A stretch of DNA of 64,000 bases from G963668655 sp963668655 (GTDB lineage: Bacteria; Myxococcota_A; SURF-8): assembly GCA_963668655.2 (NCBI GenBank), contig CAXXPQ010000002.1, positions 1,364,001-1,428,000 of the forward strand, given 5' to 3'. The notes below the pieces were generated by a model, which ran no database searches, was not told the origin of the DNA, and worked only from the letters and a program-made list of their open reading frames with translations. Of the stretch, positions 7,881 to 16,635 are shown piece by piece (the stretch's first letter is position 1; every line of letters starts with the position of its first letter). Position numbers and translations under genes: made by a program.

Positions 7881-9533
7881 TCAATTCGGCTCGGTCCAGA
7901 ACCAGGCTTGGCCGGGCGTCGGATCCCGGACGACGAAATCCGTGCGGTTGTCGTTGGCGTCGGTGTTGGCGAATTCCCGGGTAAGCGATTTTCCATCCGG
8001 CGGAACGTCGGCCGGATCGCCCTCGCCCCAATAGACCGCGCCGGTGAAATCGCCGATGCCCAGGCTGTCGTACTCCACTCCGTCCGGCTCGAAATCCAGA
8101 ATGATATTGAAGGGATAGTCCTCCTTGAAGAAGGTGCCGAAACGCGCGTTCCTGAAATCCGCCGTGGGATGTTCGGGCCCGCCGATGACGAAAATGCCGG
8201 TGGACCCGATGACCTGGCCGTCCAGGTGCAGAAAGGCGCGCTCCACGCTTTCCCCGGTAAAACCGTCCGCCCAGATTTCGTACAGGCGGAAGCCGTCCAG
8301 CCGGGTTTCGGGCGTGCCGATCAGCTCGATAAAAGCATCCGTTTCGTTCACGCCCGTATAGATTTCGCCCAAAACGATGCCCGATTTAAGTGGCGCGTTG
8401 TCCACCCCGAAGGCGTCCGAAAAGACCTGGGGCGCGGGGTCCAGCGAACGGCCTTCCGCGTCCAGAAGCGTAATGGAAACGCGTAGTTCCCTCGTCTTCA
8501 CATCCGGCAGATCCGCGAGGGTGTCCCAGAAAAAGGTATACTCCAGACCCTCGGGCGCGCCCATGAGATTGGCGGTGCTGTCCGTGGGGCGCTGAATCTG
8601 CGTGCAGGTATGCAGGCTTTCGTCCACGACATAGGCGACATCCGCCCGATAGCGGCGCTCGGGCGGGCCGTAAATAGTGAAAACCAGGGGCGTTTCGCCG
8701 CGCACGCTCGGAAGCGGCTGAGCGATCTCCACCCGGGGATCGAGTTCCAGATCCACCCGCAGAAGGTCGCTCAGCGCGGATTCGCCCGCGCCCACGCCGT
8801 CGGAAGCCGTGGCGCGCAGCCGCACCGTATCCCTGCCGGTCCACAGAAGATCCTCGCCCGCCTTCCAGCGCAACGTATGAGCGACAAAGGATTCCCCATT
8901 CATTTCGATATCTTCCGTCTGTCCGAGCACCGTCGCGTCGAAGAAATTCTCGCCCGCGTCCACGGAATATTCCAGCCGCAGATCCAACGGCCCGCCCTCG
9001 TCGTCGCCCACGCGCAAGGCCATGGCCATTACGCCTTCGTCCTCCGGAAGCACGCTCTGGAACTGCACCCAGGGCAGGGCGTCGCCGTTGACGAGTTCGA
9101 ACTCCGCGCTTTCGGCCGTGGCCTTATAGGCCGGATTGAGGACGCTCACGCGTGCACGCGCCACATGGTTTTCCCGGCCCGTGTCGGTCAGGCTGTCCCA
9201 GACGAAGACGCGCCGTTCGACGCCCTCGCCCGCGATGAACCCCATGCCCTTGCCCCCGCCGGGCAAGGCCGTGGCGGAAAACCACTCGCCGCCGTCCAGC
9301 CGGATTTCCACCATCACCTGCAACGGCAGGCCGTTTTCGTCCGCCAGATCGTAGAAGATGGACACCGGCCCCCGGGCCCGTTCCACGTCCACGCCCACCG
9401 CCGAGACTTCCGGCGGCGAAAACCCGCCGTTTCCCGTCTCGCAGGAGGCGGAGACGAGCGCCGAAAGCAGGAAGACGGCGAACAGCAGGAGCGCGCCGGC
9501 CTTTCGCTTTCTTTCGATGGACGTTGGTTTCAT
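7881..9533 (-). CDS. Lipoprotein with repeated beta domains and a lamin-tail-like C-terminus
   Basis: About 550 residues starting at ATG 9533, chosen because GGGAG lies just upstream; an in-frame ATG at 9551 lacks one. A lipoprotein signal ends SALVSASC. The middle (about 50-340) contains repeated segments typical of cell-surface 'interpretation' domains, with motifs such as VEIRLDGGEWFSATALPGG and LEYSVDAGENFFDATVL. The C-terminal 160 residues (VLGEIYTGVNETDAFIELIG, then RLDGFRLYEIWADG) resemble a lamin-tail (LTD) domain, often found in secreted bacterial proteins. No active site is visible. A role in surface structure or binding is inferred only. Confidence 0.8.
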   Translation of the reverse strand: MKPTSIERKRKAGALLLFAVFLLSALVSASCETGNGGFSPPEVSAVGVDVERARGPVSIFYDLADENGLPLQVMVEIRLDGGEWFSATALPGGGKGMGFIAGEGVERRVFVWDSLTDTGRENHVARARVSVLNPAYKATAESAEFELVNGDALPWVQFQSVLPEDEGVMAMALRVGDDEGGPLDLRLEYSVDAGENFFDATVLGQTEDIEMNGESFVAHTLRWKAGEDLLWTGRDTVRLRATASDGVGAGESALSDLLRVDLELDPRVEIAQPLPSVRGETPLVFTIYGPPERRYRADVAYVVDESLHTCTQIQRPTDSTANLMGAPEGLEYTFFWDTLADLPDVKTRELRVSITLLDAEGRSLDPAPQVFSDAFGVDNAPLKSGIVLGEIYTGVNETDAFIELIGTPETRLDGFRLYEIWADGFTGESVERAFLHLDGQVIGSTGIFVIGGPEHPTADFRNARFGTFFKEDYPFNIILDFEPDGVEYDSLGIGDFTGAVYWGEGDPADVPPDGKSLTREFANTDANDNRTDFVVRDPTPGQAWFWTEPN

Positions 9534-9571
9534 GTTCTCCCGATCGATCACGGTTGCTACTCGCTTTCAGC

Positions 9572-9692
9572 GAACGTCCGTCCGCCCATGGCGAGCGATT
9601 TCGCGAAACGAAATTTTATCGAGGCGCGAACGGCGCGTCCCTCGATAAACCGCCCTCCGGGCGGCGCTCGCCATGGGCGGCGGAACGTCCGT
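9572..9692. mobile_element. MITE-like element with terminal inverted repeats and flanking direct repeats
   Basis: The perfect 16-bp arms CCGCCCATGGCGAGCG (9582-9597) and its reverse complement (9665-9680) enclose 67 bases. The direct repeat GAACGTCCGT occurs just outside at 9572-9581 and 9683-9692, like a target-site duplication. A second nested inverted repeat lies inside (TTTATCGAGG/CCTCGATAAA), as does a GC-rich hairpin (CCGCCC/GGGCGG). It has no coding capacity. The mobile-element reading is inferred from this architecture. Confidence 0.55.
9632..9662 (-). repeat. Dispersed hairpin repeat, copy 1
   Basis: Read on the minus strand, this 31-base unit starts GCCGCCCGGAGGGCGGTTTA and matches the copy at 29521-29551 with one difference. 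It forms a 7-bp GC hairpin followed by TTTA. Confidence 0.65.
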
Positions 9693-9713
9693 TGAAAGCC
9701 TTCACGATCCCGT

Positions 9714-11102
9714 CTATTCGCCCAGAATCAGCATCTTGTTGCCGTCGTCCACCGCGCGGCAGAGGCCGTCGCCGCGCGCGGCGCGCTCGTCGATCCACGC
9801 CTGGGGGTTTTCCACGGGGGTGAAGCCGCCCTTTTCCACCACCTCCGGCGGCAGGTTGCTGAACAGGTGCATCCGGACGCCTTCCTTGCGCATGAGCTTC
9901 AGCACGCGGTCGGTCTTCCAGAGATAGAGTTCGAAGTTTTCATCGATGTGCTTCAGCGCGTCGTCCAGAGGCTGTTGCAGGAAACAACAGAGATTGTCCC
10001 AGAAGAGTTTCTTGCTCTTGCCGTCCGGGGCCAGGCCGCGCACCTCTTCCGGAAGATCCGGGCGACCGGAGCAGGGCGCCAGAATCAGCGCCTCGCCGCC
10101 GGGTTGGATGGCGCCCTTCAGGGCCATGTCGAAGCAGTTCTGCACGCCGTACAGCGCGTTGCAGGCGGGCGGCCCGCCGGGGGAGATGACCACGTAGGGC
10201 ATGCGCGGTAGTTCGAAGGCGGCCAGTTCGTCGGCGGCGGCCGTCATGCGGCGGCAAACCTCGTCCGGATTTCCGGCCAGGATCCAGTCGATGCTGGTTT
10301 TGGTGCTTATCATGTCCAGGGCGAAGATGGGAAGGTCCGCCTTCTGAAGCTTGCCGTCTTTCAGGATCAGCTTTTCGGACAGGTGCCTGGCGTCCGTGGC
10401 GCCCTGGGCGAAGGGATTTCTCTGCCGGTTCGGGTCGGCGTGGAAGGGATGGCGGCCCGCCAGAGAATAATCGCTTTCCAGCGCGAACTTGTGGCAGGCG
10501 GCGATGGTCTTGCGGCTGGAGATGCCCGGCATGACCTGCTTGTCGATGACGGAATAGCCGTTCATGTAGTGGTGCTTGGATTCGTGGCCGTAGGCGCGGA
10601 CCTCGTATTCCATGAACTTGTCCCAGAACTCCACCGGGGAGCCCAGGGAGGTGTCGCCCAGATAGACGTGCTCGCCCGAATCGCACTCGTTGGCGAAAAG
10701 CTCGGCACGGATGCCGTGAAACTCGCAGGAGCGGTTGAACCAGTCGGTGATATTCTTGGCGTAGTATTTCGGATCGTGGCTGCCCGTGGCGACGAACACG
10801 CCGATCTTGCTCGGCCTGCCCGCGTGGATTTCCACCAGCATGCGGTCCAGGATCAGGCGTTGCAGCCCGGCGCGGAATTCGTCGGAAATCACCAGGGCCA
10901 CGGACTTTCCCTCCACCATGTCCTTCAGACGCGGCGAATCGTGGGGATGGGCCAGGGCGTCGTCGATCATCGCTTCCAGTTCCCGTTCCGTGCTCTTGGC
11001 CTTGGACGGCTTGGGCCGCACGACATCTCCGGCCAGAAAATCTTCCGGAAAATCCAGGGCCAGCTTGCCGTCTCCGTACGTGAATTCCAGGGTCTTCAAC
11101 AT
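9714..11102 (-). CDS. LarA-like protein (lactate racemase N-terminal domain family, DUF2088)
   Basis: A 462-residue protein resembling LarA, the nickel-pincer-dependent lactate racemase family. Family-like features are the segment VALVISDEFRAGLQ, the GVFVATGSHDP segment with its His, a YGHESKHHY His cluster, and QVMPGISSRKTIAACH. The last corresponds to the LarA segment that carries the cofactor-binding region before a conserved His. The substrate is unknown, since many homologues act on other 2-hydroxyacids. The start is ATG 11102, with AAGGAG upstream. No larB, larC or larE cofactor genes are nearby. It is divergent from a sugar-type dehydrogenase and kinase, which hints at hydroxyacid or sugar-acid metabolism. 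Confidence 0.8.
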   Translation of the reverse strand: MLKTLEFTYGDGKLALDFPEDFLAGDVVRPKPSKAKSTERELEAMIDDALAHPHDSPRLKDMVEGKSVALVISDEFRAGLQRLILDRMLVEIHAGRPSKIGVFVATGSHDPKYYAKNITDWFNRSCEFHGIRAELFANECDSGEHVYLGDTSLGSPVEFWDKFMEYEVRAYGHESKHHYMNGYSVIDKQVMPGISSRKTIAACHKFALESDYSLAGRHPFHADPNRQRNPFAQGATDARHLSEKLILKDGKLQKADLPIFALDMISTKTSIDWILAGNPDEVCRRMTAAADELAAFELPRMPYVVISPGGPPACNALYGVQNCFDMALKGAIQPGGEALILAPCSGRPDLPEEVRGLAPDGKSKKLFWDNLCCFLQQPLDDALKHIDENFELYLWKTDRVLKLMRKEGVRMHLFSNLPPEVVEKGGFTPVENPQAWIDERAARGDGLCRAVDDGNKMLILGE

Positions 11103-11188
11103 GGACGCGCTCCTTTTCTCTCCATCTTGGAATGGGTGTCGGGATTTCGCCGCATTCGGGCCGTCGAAGGTCCGGATCGGTGGCGTCG

Positions 11189-11217
11189 ATTATGCGCCAA
11201 ATCCGTGCGTGGATCAA
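11189..11217 (-). promoter_or_regulatory. Putative promoter of the LarA-like gene
   Basis: On the minus strand, TTGATC (11212-11217) and CATAAT (11189-11194) are separated by 17 bases, about 90 bases upstream of the ATG. Confidence 0.5.
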
Positions 11218-11318
11218 TGTCATTTTTCCATTTTTCACGAGAAACGGAAAAGGCGGCCGGGGGTTTCGGCCTTCCGGAGACTTCGCGGCGGTTCCATTCT
11301 CGGAAGGCATGCTTTTTC

Positions 11319-11348
11319 TTGTCAACGGACCTTGTTTCCGCATAGAAT
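11319..11348 (+). promoter_or_regulatory. Putative promoter of the Gfo/Idh/MocA-BadF-nth run
   Basis: TTGTCA (11319-11324) and TAGAAT (11343-11348) are separated by 18 bases, about 115 bases before the ATG at 11462. The rest of 11103-11461 shows no gene. Confidence 0.5.
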
Positions 11349-11461
11349 GCCTTTCGGAACCGTTTGGAATTCCCGTCACTTTCACCACCGGCGGCCGCGC
11401 GGGCCGGACGCCTCGCGAAGCCGCCGAAAAAGGGCCCGAAGCGCCCGGGAGGGAGAACACG

Positions 11462-12706
11462 ATGCCCGCCGCCGGAAAAAAATCCCCCAAACCCGCGAAG
11501 TCCGCGAAGAAAACGGCCGTCCGAAAGAAAGCGCCGCGAAAATCCGCCAAGGCCGAGACGCCCGCGAAAGAACCCGCGAAGAAAACCAAGGCACCCAGAA
11601 TCGCCCGCCCGCTGCGTGTGGGATTCATCGGCGCGGGCTGGATCAGCACCGTGCATTACGACGCCTTCAAGGCCATCGGCAATTGCGAGATCGTGGCCCA
11701 GGCGGACATCGATCCCGCCCGCCACAAGGAATTCGTGAAAGAGCGCCCCATCCCGAATTACTACAAGACGCACCAGGGGCTTTTACGCCGCAAGGACATC
11801 GACGTGGTGACCGTGGCCGTTCCCAACCACCTGCACGCGCCCTTGGCCCTGGACGCGCTGAAGGCGGGTAAGCACGTCATCGTGGAAAAACCGCTCTGCC
11901 TGACGGTGGCCCAGGCCGAGGAACTGATGGACACGGCGAACAGAAACGGCCTCGTCATCGGCTACGCCGAGGAGCTGTGCTACGTGCCCAAGTTCGTGCG
12001 CATGAAGCAGATCGCCGACAGCGGCTCCCTGGGCGATGTGTACATGGTGAAGCAGTGCGAGAAGCACGCCGGGCCGTACTCGCCCTGGTTCTGGACCGCC
12101 AAGGGCGCGGGCGGCGGCATCCTGATGGACATGGGCTGCCACGCCATCGAGTTCTGCCGCTGGTTCATGAACAAGAAGCCGGTACGCTTTGTCCAGGCCC
12201 ACTGCGGCAAGTACCTGCACACCTGGGCCGAGGTGGAGGACCACGTGATCCTCACCATGGAGTTTACGGACGGAACGCTGGCCCACGTGGAATCGAGCTG
12301 GGCCCTGCACGGCGGCATGGCCAGCACGGCGGAAGCCTACGGCACGAAGGGCGTGGCCTACGGCGACCTTCTGGACGGCATGGGGCTCGACGTTTACGCG
12401 CCCGACGGCTATCCACCCATGGCGAACAACCGGGCCCAGACATCCGGAGATGAAAGCAAGGGCTGGAGCCGTCCGGACTACGAATGGCTCTGGAACAACG
12501 GCTACCCCCAGGAGATGGCGGATTTCCTCGACTGCGTGCGCCACGGCGGCACGCCGGTGGAATCCGCCGCCGACGGGCTGGCGGTGCTGGAAATCATGCT
12601 GGCGGCCTATCACTCCGCCGGAACGGGCAAGCGGGTGGAACTGCCCTTCCGCCCGGACGTGCCCGTTCCCGTGGACCTGTGGCTGAACCCCCGGCACGAC
12701 CTGTAA
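11462..12706 (+). CDS. Gfo/Idh/MocA family oxidoreductase with a Lys/Ala-rich N-terminal extension
   Basis: A 414-residue NAD(P)-dependent dehydrogenase. The Rossmann fold begins at about residue 52 (VGFIGAGWISTVHYDAF). The family signature HVIVEKPLCLT follows, then the C-terminal alpha/beta domain with GGGILMDMGCHAIEFCRWF. Such enzymes oxidise or reduce sugars and related polyols; the substrate cannot be told. The start is ATG 11462 behind GGGAGG. The first 50 residues are almost only Lys, Pro, Ala and Arg, like a histone H1 tail, and lie outside the enzyme fold. A kinase gene of the BadF family follows 21 bases later, which suggests a small carbohydrate pathway. Confidence 0.9.
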   Translation: MPAAGKKSPKPAKSAKKTAVRKKAPRKSAKAETPAKEPAKKTKAPRIARPLRVGFIGAGWISTVHYDAFKAIGNCEIVAQADIDPARHKEFVKERPIPNYYKTHQGLLRRKDIDVVTVAVPNHLHAPLALDALKAGKHVIVEKPLCLTVAQAEELMDTANRNGLVIGYAEELCYVPKFVRMKQIADSGSLGDVYMVKQCEKHAGPYSPWFWTAKGAGGGILMDMGCHAIEFCRWFMNKKPVRFVQAHCGKYLHTWAEVEDHVILTMEFTDGTLAHVESSWALHGGMASTAEAYGTKGVAYGDLLDGMGLDVYAPDGYPPMANNRAQTSGDESKGWSRPDYEWLWNNGYPQEMADFLDCVRHGGTPVESAADGLAVLEIMLAAYHSAGTGKRVELPFRPDVPVPVDLWLNPRHDL

Positions 12707-12727
12707 CGAGGAAAACGGAACATCATC

Positions 12728-13738
12728 ATGGCGAAAGCGAAAACGAGCGGCGAGTACGTTTTGGGTTTCGACGGCGGCGGCACGAAGTCCATCTGTGTCA
12801 TCGCGGACGCGGAGGGCCGGGTGGCGGGCGTGGGGCTGGGCGGCTGCACCAATTTTCAGGGAAACGGCCAGACGGCCGCCGGACTGGAAGTGGAAAAGGC
12901 CGTACGCGCGGCGCTTTCCGACGCGGGCGTCCGCCCCGAGCAGGTGTCCACGGCCGCCTACGGTATCAGCGGCGCGGACCGGGATCTGGACTTCGAGACC
13001 GTGGCGGGTTACGTGCTGCCCCACAACCCCGCGGGCGAGATGCTGCTCTGCAACGACACCACCATCGCGCTGCGGGCGGGAACCGCCGACGGCGTGGGCG
13101 TGGCGCTCATCTGCGGGACGGGCTCCAACTGCATCGGCTTCAACCGCGAGGGACGCCAGGCCAAGGTGGGCGGCATGGGCCACTTCACCGGCGACAGCGG
13201 CAGCGGGGAGAACATCGTGGAGCGCGCCATCGTCGCGGCCATGCAGGGCCAGGACGGACGCGGCCCGAAAACGGATCTGTACGAGCGGCTGTCCGAGGCG
13301 CTGGGACTTGCGGAACTCATCGACATCATCGAGCTGTACTACCCGGACGACTATCGCCCGCCGGACCTGGGATCGCTGGCCCCGGTGGTCTTTCGCGCCG
13401 CCGCCCGGGGCGACCGCGTGGCGGGCCGTCTGCTCGCGACCATCGGCGACGAACTGGCCCGGGCGGCCACGACGGCGGCGAAGCGGCTCTTCACGAAAGA
13501 CGAAAAGTTTCCCGTGGTGCTGGGCGGATCCATTCTGCAAAACGCCCGCCCGCCGATCTTCGAGGAGCGCATCCGGAAGCGCCTTGAAAAGAACTATCCC
13601 GAGGCCCGGGTGGTGAAACTGAAGGACGAACCGGTCTTGGGCGCGGTGTTCTACGCCCTGGACATGCTGCACGGAAAGGCCGGGCGAAACCGCATGGCCG
13701 CCGTGCGCCGGACCTACAGGGAAAAGGCGGTGCGCTAG
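12728..13738 (+). CDS. BadF/BadG/BcrA/BcrD-family ATPase, N-acetylglucosamine-kinase-like
   Basis: A 336-residue ASKHA-fold protein. The phosphate-1 motif FDGGGTKSICVIAD is at residues about 15-28, followed by LGGCTNFQ, GAHL-type segment ALICGTGSNCIGFN and GDSGSGENIVERAI. This pattern fits the BadF-type hexosamine-kinase-like subgroup, which phosphorylates sugars such as GlcNAc, rather than the benzoyl-CoA reductase activators. The activators carry a Cys pair at an FeS-bridged dimer interface, which I do not see here. It sits between the dehydrogenase and nth, probably in one transcript. Substrate specificity is inferred. Confidence 0.85.
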   Translation: MAKAKTSGEYVLGFDGGGTKSICVIADAEGRVAGVGLGGCTNFQGNGQTAAGLEVEKAVRAALSDAGVRPEQVSTAAYGISGADRDLDFETVAGYVLPHNPAGEMLLCNDTTIALRAGTADGVGVALICGTGSNCIGFNREGRQAKVGGMGHFTGDSGSGENIVERAIVAAMQGQDGRGPKTDLYERLSEALGLAELIDIIELYYPDDYRPPDLGSLAPVVFRAAARGDRVAGRLLATIGDELARAATTAAKRLFTKDEKFPVVLGGSILQNARPPIFEERIRKRLEKNYPEARVVKLKDEPVLGAVFYALDMLHGKAGRNRMAAVRRTYREKAVR

Positions 13739-13740
13739 GC

Positions 13741-14469
13741 ATGGCCGCGACGAAACGCAAAGCCGCGAAACCCGCGAAGGCTACGCCCCGGAAGATCCCG
13801 AAAACAACGGCGCTTTCGAGTTTCCCCATCCATGTGGTGGCGGAGATCCTGAAGGAGGAGACGAAAAAACTCCCCCTGCCCATCGTCACCGAACAGGTGC
13901 GGAACCGCCGCGACCCCTTCAAGGTGCTGATTTCCACCATGATCAGCCTGCGCACCAAGGACGAGGTGACCGCCGAGGCCAGCCTGCGGCTCTACGCCCT
14001 GGCCGACCGTCCGGAGACGCTGAAGGATCTCCCGGCGGAGGCCATCGAGAAGGCCATCTACCCGGCCGGGTTCTACAAGACCAAGGCGGAAAACATCCGC
14101 CGGGCGGCGGCGCGCATCGTGGAGGAATACGGGGGAAAGGTTCCCGAAGAGATCGACGAACTGGTGCGCTTTCAGGGTGTGGGGCGCAAGACCGCCAACC
14201 TGGTGCGCACCCTGGGATACGGCCTGCCGGGCATCTGCGTGGACACCCACGTCCACCGCATCACCAACCGCTGGGGCTACGTGCAAACCGCGAATCCGGA
14301 CAAGACGGAAATGCGTCTGCGCGAGATCCTGCCCGAGGAATACTGGATCCCCATCAATGACTGGCTGGTGGCCTACGGACAGCATCTCTGCGCGCCGGTA
14401 TCGCCGTGGTGCAGCCGCTGCCGCATCGCTTCTTACTGCGCCCGGGTGGGCGTGAAACGCTCGCGCTAG
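13741..14469 (+). CDS. nth: Endonuclease III
   Basis: A 242-residue DNA glycosylase/AP lyase of base-excision repair that removes oxidised pyrimidines. The helix-hairpin-helix LVRFQGVGRKTANLV contains the catalytic Lys. The catalytic Asp is in ICVDTHVHRI. The C-terminal [4Fe-4S] ligands follow C-X6-C-X2-C-X5-C exactly (CAPVSPWCSRCRIASYC). The first 20 residues are Lys/Ala/Pro-rich, like the tail on the upstream dehydrogenase. It starts two bases after the kinase stop, so the genes are probably cotranscribed. Confidence 0.95.
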   Translation: MAATKRKAAKPAKATPRKIPKTTALSSFPIHVVAEILKEETKKLPLPIVTEQVRNRRDPFKVLISTMISLRTKDEVTAEASLRLYALADRPETLKDLPAEAIEKAIYPAGFYKTKAENIRRAAARIVEEYGGKVPEEIDELVRFQGVGRKTANLVRTLGYGLPGICVDTHVHRITNRWGYVQTANPDKTEMRLREILPEEYWIPINDWLVAYGQHLCAPVSPWCSRCRIASYCARVGVKRSR

Positions 14470-14490
14470 GCGGGAGCGGAGGACCGACCC

Positions 14491-15411
14491 ATGTCCGCGA
14501 ATCCGATCCGATTCCCGAAACGTCGCCATATCGCGATGTTCCTGACGATGCTATCGCTCGCGCTTTTCGCCCTGGCCTGCCAGAAGGAAGGCGAAAGCTG
14601 CGACCGCGCCGACGGCGACATCCCGTCGGACGGCGACATGGACGCCGAGTCGGAATCGACGGAGGACACGGACGCGGATTTCGGCGGGGACGCCGACGCA
14701 TGGGAAATCGAATTCGACGGCGACGCCGATCCGGAATCGGAGTTCGCGGGCGACGCGGAGCCCGACGTGGAAGAAGGCCCCGAACCCGGCGTCTTCCGCC
14801 TGCCCCTGGCCGACGCCGAAGGGCATTACTCGGAGGATTTCATCCTGGGCGTGGACCACGATCCGGAAGTCCACGAGGGCCTGGCCACCGCCATCTGCCA
14901 GAACTACATGGGCGATACCTTCCCGAACTGCTACGACGAGCACAAGGGCACCGATTACATTCTGAAAGGCAGCTTCGAGACCATGGACCGGGAGGTGGCC
15001 TTCGTCTACGCCGCCGCCGCCGGACGGGTCACCGACCTGGAAGACGGCAACTACGATCGCTGCCACACGGACACGGACAACCCCACCGCCGGAAACATCA
15101 GTTGCGACGGCCATCCCATCCGCGCGAATTTCGTCCGCCTGGAGCACGAAAACGGTCTGGTGACACGCTACTATCATCTGAAGACGGATTCCATCCGGGT
15201 GAGCGTGGGCGAGACGGTGGCCTGCGGCCAGGTGCTGGGCCTGGTGGGCAGTTCGGGCATCTCCGCCCTGCCGCACCTGCACTTCCAGGTGGAGGACGCG
15301 GACGGCGCGGTCATCGATCCCTACGCCGGTCCCTACAGCCAGGAACGCAGCTACTGGGTGGAGCAGGATTCGGGAAACGGTCTGCCGGGCGAAACCTGCC
15401 CGGAACGCTGA
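14491..15411 (+). CDS. M23-family peptidase lipoprotein
   Basis: A 306-residue lipoprotein (signal ending LFALAC) with an acidic DGD-rich linker at about residues 40-95 and a LytM/M23 domain at about 140-290. The zinc motifs are present: HKGTDY (HxxxD) and LPHLHFQVED (HxH), with GLVTRYYHL between them. M23 enzymes cut peptidoglycan cross-links; two ligand motifs support activity, but the substrate is not shown. The start is ATG 14491 with GGAGG nine bases upstream. Extra cysteines around the active-site insert (CQNYMGDTFPNC, later DRCHTD, ISCDG) are unusual and may form disulphides. Confidence 0.88.
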   Translation: MSANPIRFPKRRHIAMFLTMLSLALFALACQKEGESCDRADGDIPSDGDMDAESESTEDTDADFGGDADAWEIEFDGDADPESEFAGDAEPDVEEGPEPGVFRLPLADAEGHYSEDFILGVDHDPEVHEGLATAICQNYMGDTFPNCYDEHKGTDYILKGSFETMDREVAFVYAAAAGRVTDLEDGNYDRCHTDTDNPTAGNISCDGHPIRANFVRLEHENGLVTRYYHLKTDSIRVSVGETVACGQVLGLVGSSGISALPHLHFQVEDADGAVIDPYAGPYSQERSYWVEQDSGNGLPGETCPER

Positions 15412-15427
15412 GAGTTTCCAGGTTCGA

Positions 15428-15444
15428 CTCCCGATTCCCGGGAG
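15428..15444 (+). terminator. Possible terminator after the M23 peptidase gene
   Basis: A 6-bp stem CTCCCG/CGGGAG with a 5-base loop, followed by ATTTAT. It starts 17 bases after the stop codon. The T tract is weak. Confidence 0.4.
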
Positions 15445-15540
15445 ATTTATCGCTGGAAAAGAAAAGGGGCGTCTTCCCGTTCCCTTCCCCGACGGAGCCG
15501 CCTCGCGTCATGCGGCGCGGAAACCGGGGCGGAAAAGGGC

Positions 15541-15595
15541 GGCGGTCAAGGCCGGAGCGAGCGAAGCGAGCGCAGCATGTTTAGCCTTGACGGCC
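15541..15595. repeat. Imperfect inverted repeat in a gene-free region
   Basis: Arms of 12 bases with one mismatch (GGCGGTCAAGGC at 15541-15552 and GCCTTGACGGCC at 15584-15595) enclose a GCGAGCGAAGCGAGCGC tract. The surrounding 15445-15738 shows no credible gene on either strand. Confidence 0.5.
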
Positions 15596-15738
15596 GACCG
15601 CGCGCCGGTACAAGCCGAAAAATGACGCGAGCGAAAGCGACGGAGGCGGAAGGGAACCCCCTTCCTCGATGGTGGGCCTTGTCCGAAAACGGCTTTCCGG
15701 TTTCTCCCCGGTTCCGGGAGTTGAACCCCAAAAAACGA

Positions 15739-16602
15739 TTACGGGCGCGAAGCCGCAGGTGGGTCTTCGAACAGCCGCCAGAAATCCGGATCCTTGCGGA
15801 AATGCATGCGAAAAAGGGGAATCTCGGCGTAAAGATCCGCAAACAGGTCCAGAAGCCGCGCGGCATGGACGGGTTCTTCCCGGAAATGCATCACGCAGGC
15901 CAGAAACGCCTCGGCGGCCTCCGCGAAGGACAGGGGTTCCAGGCGGATTTCCTTCGACTTCTCCAATACTTGAATGCTTCCCAACGGCAGGGCCTCCCCC
16001 TGGCGGCCGGCCCGGTTCTTGTCCGAGTAAAAGGGAGACGGATGCACCATCCAGACGCCGTTTCGCCGGGACAGAATGGAGATTTCATCGCAGAAAACCC
16101 GCCGTCCATCGCCGAGATCGCAGACGGTGGATTTCCCCGCTCCGGAAGGGCCGATGAAGAGCCGCCCCACGCCGCCGTCGGCCAGGCTGGATCCGTGCAC
16201 CAGGAGACCGCCGAACGCGGGAAATTCCGTGGCCATGAACATGCGCAGATGGCTGCTGATCGGACTCCATAGAAAGCGGTCCGGGGTGGCGGGTTCGGGC
16301 CGGGGCACGATCTGCCGTACCTCCGTGCCGTTTTCCAGCACGTCCGAACGGATGTTGTCGGCGGTCAGCAGGCGGTATCCGTTTGCGAGGGATTCGATAC
16401 GGCCCGGCAGCCGCAGCGGAAGCGAATGGGCAAAACGGGCGGGATCGTCGGTTTCGACGCGCCATTTCACCGTTTTCAGGGGATCTGTCGAAGATTTATC
16501 CGCCCGGACGAACGAAAACGCCAGATTCGCCACGGCGCTACGAATCCGCGGCGGAATCTCCGGAAACTGGATGCGAAATCCGGTGATGAAGAGTTCGAAC
16601 AC
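15739..16602 (-). CDS. HPr-kinase-like (HprK-type) P-loop protein
   Basis: A 287-residue protein with the HprK-type Walker A segment LFIGPSGAGKST at about residues 148-159. VFCDEISILSRRNG follows, like the acidic segment after the P-loop in HPr kinases. It lacks the N-terminal half of true HprK. Such short HprK-like proteins recur in peptide-modification cassettes (SynChlorMet ScmC, and kinases in some lasso-peptide clusters such as paeninodin). The start is GTG 16602, 33 bases after the precursor-like gene, without a strong ribosome-binding site. Its position next to the peptide suggests that it acts on that peptide; this is inference. Confidence 0.82.
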   Translation of the reverse strand: MFELFITGFRIQFPEIPPRIRSAVANLAFSFVRADKSSTDPLKTVKWRVETDDPARFAHSLPLRLPGRIESLANGYRLLTADNIRSDVLENGTEVRQIVPRPEPATPDRFLWSPISSHLRMFMATEFPAFGGLLVHGSSLADGGVGRLFIGPSGAGKSTVCDLGDGRRVFCDEISILSRRNGVWMVHPSPFYSDKNRAGRQGEALPLGSIQVLEKSKEIRLEPLSFAEAAEAFLACVMHFREEPVHAARLLDLFADLYAEIPLFRMHFRKDPDFWRLFEDPPAASRP

Positions 16603-16635
16603 GGTGGAAAATAAGAAAACCGGACGGAACTCCGA

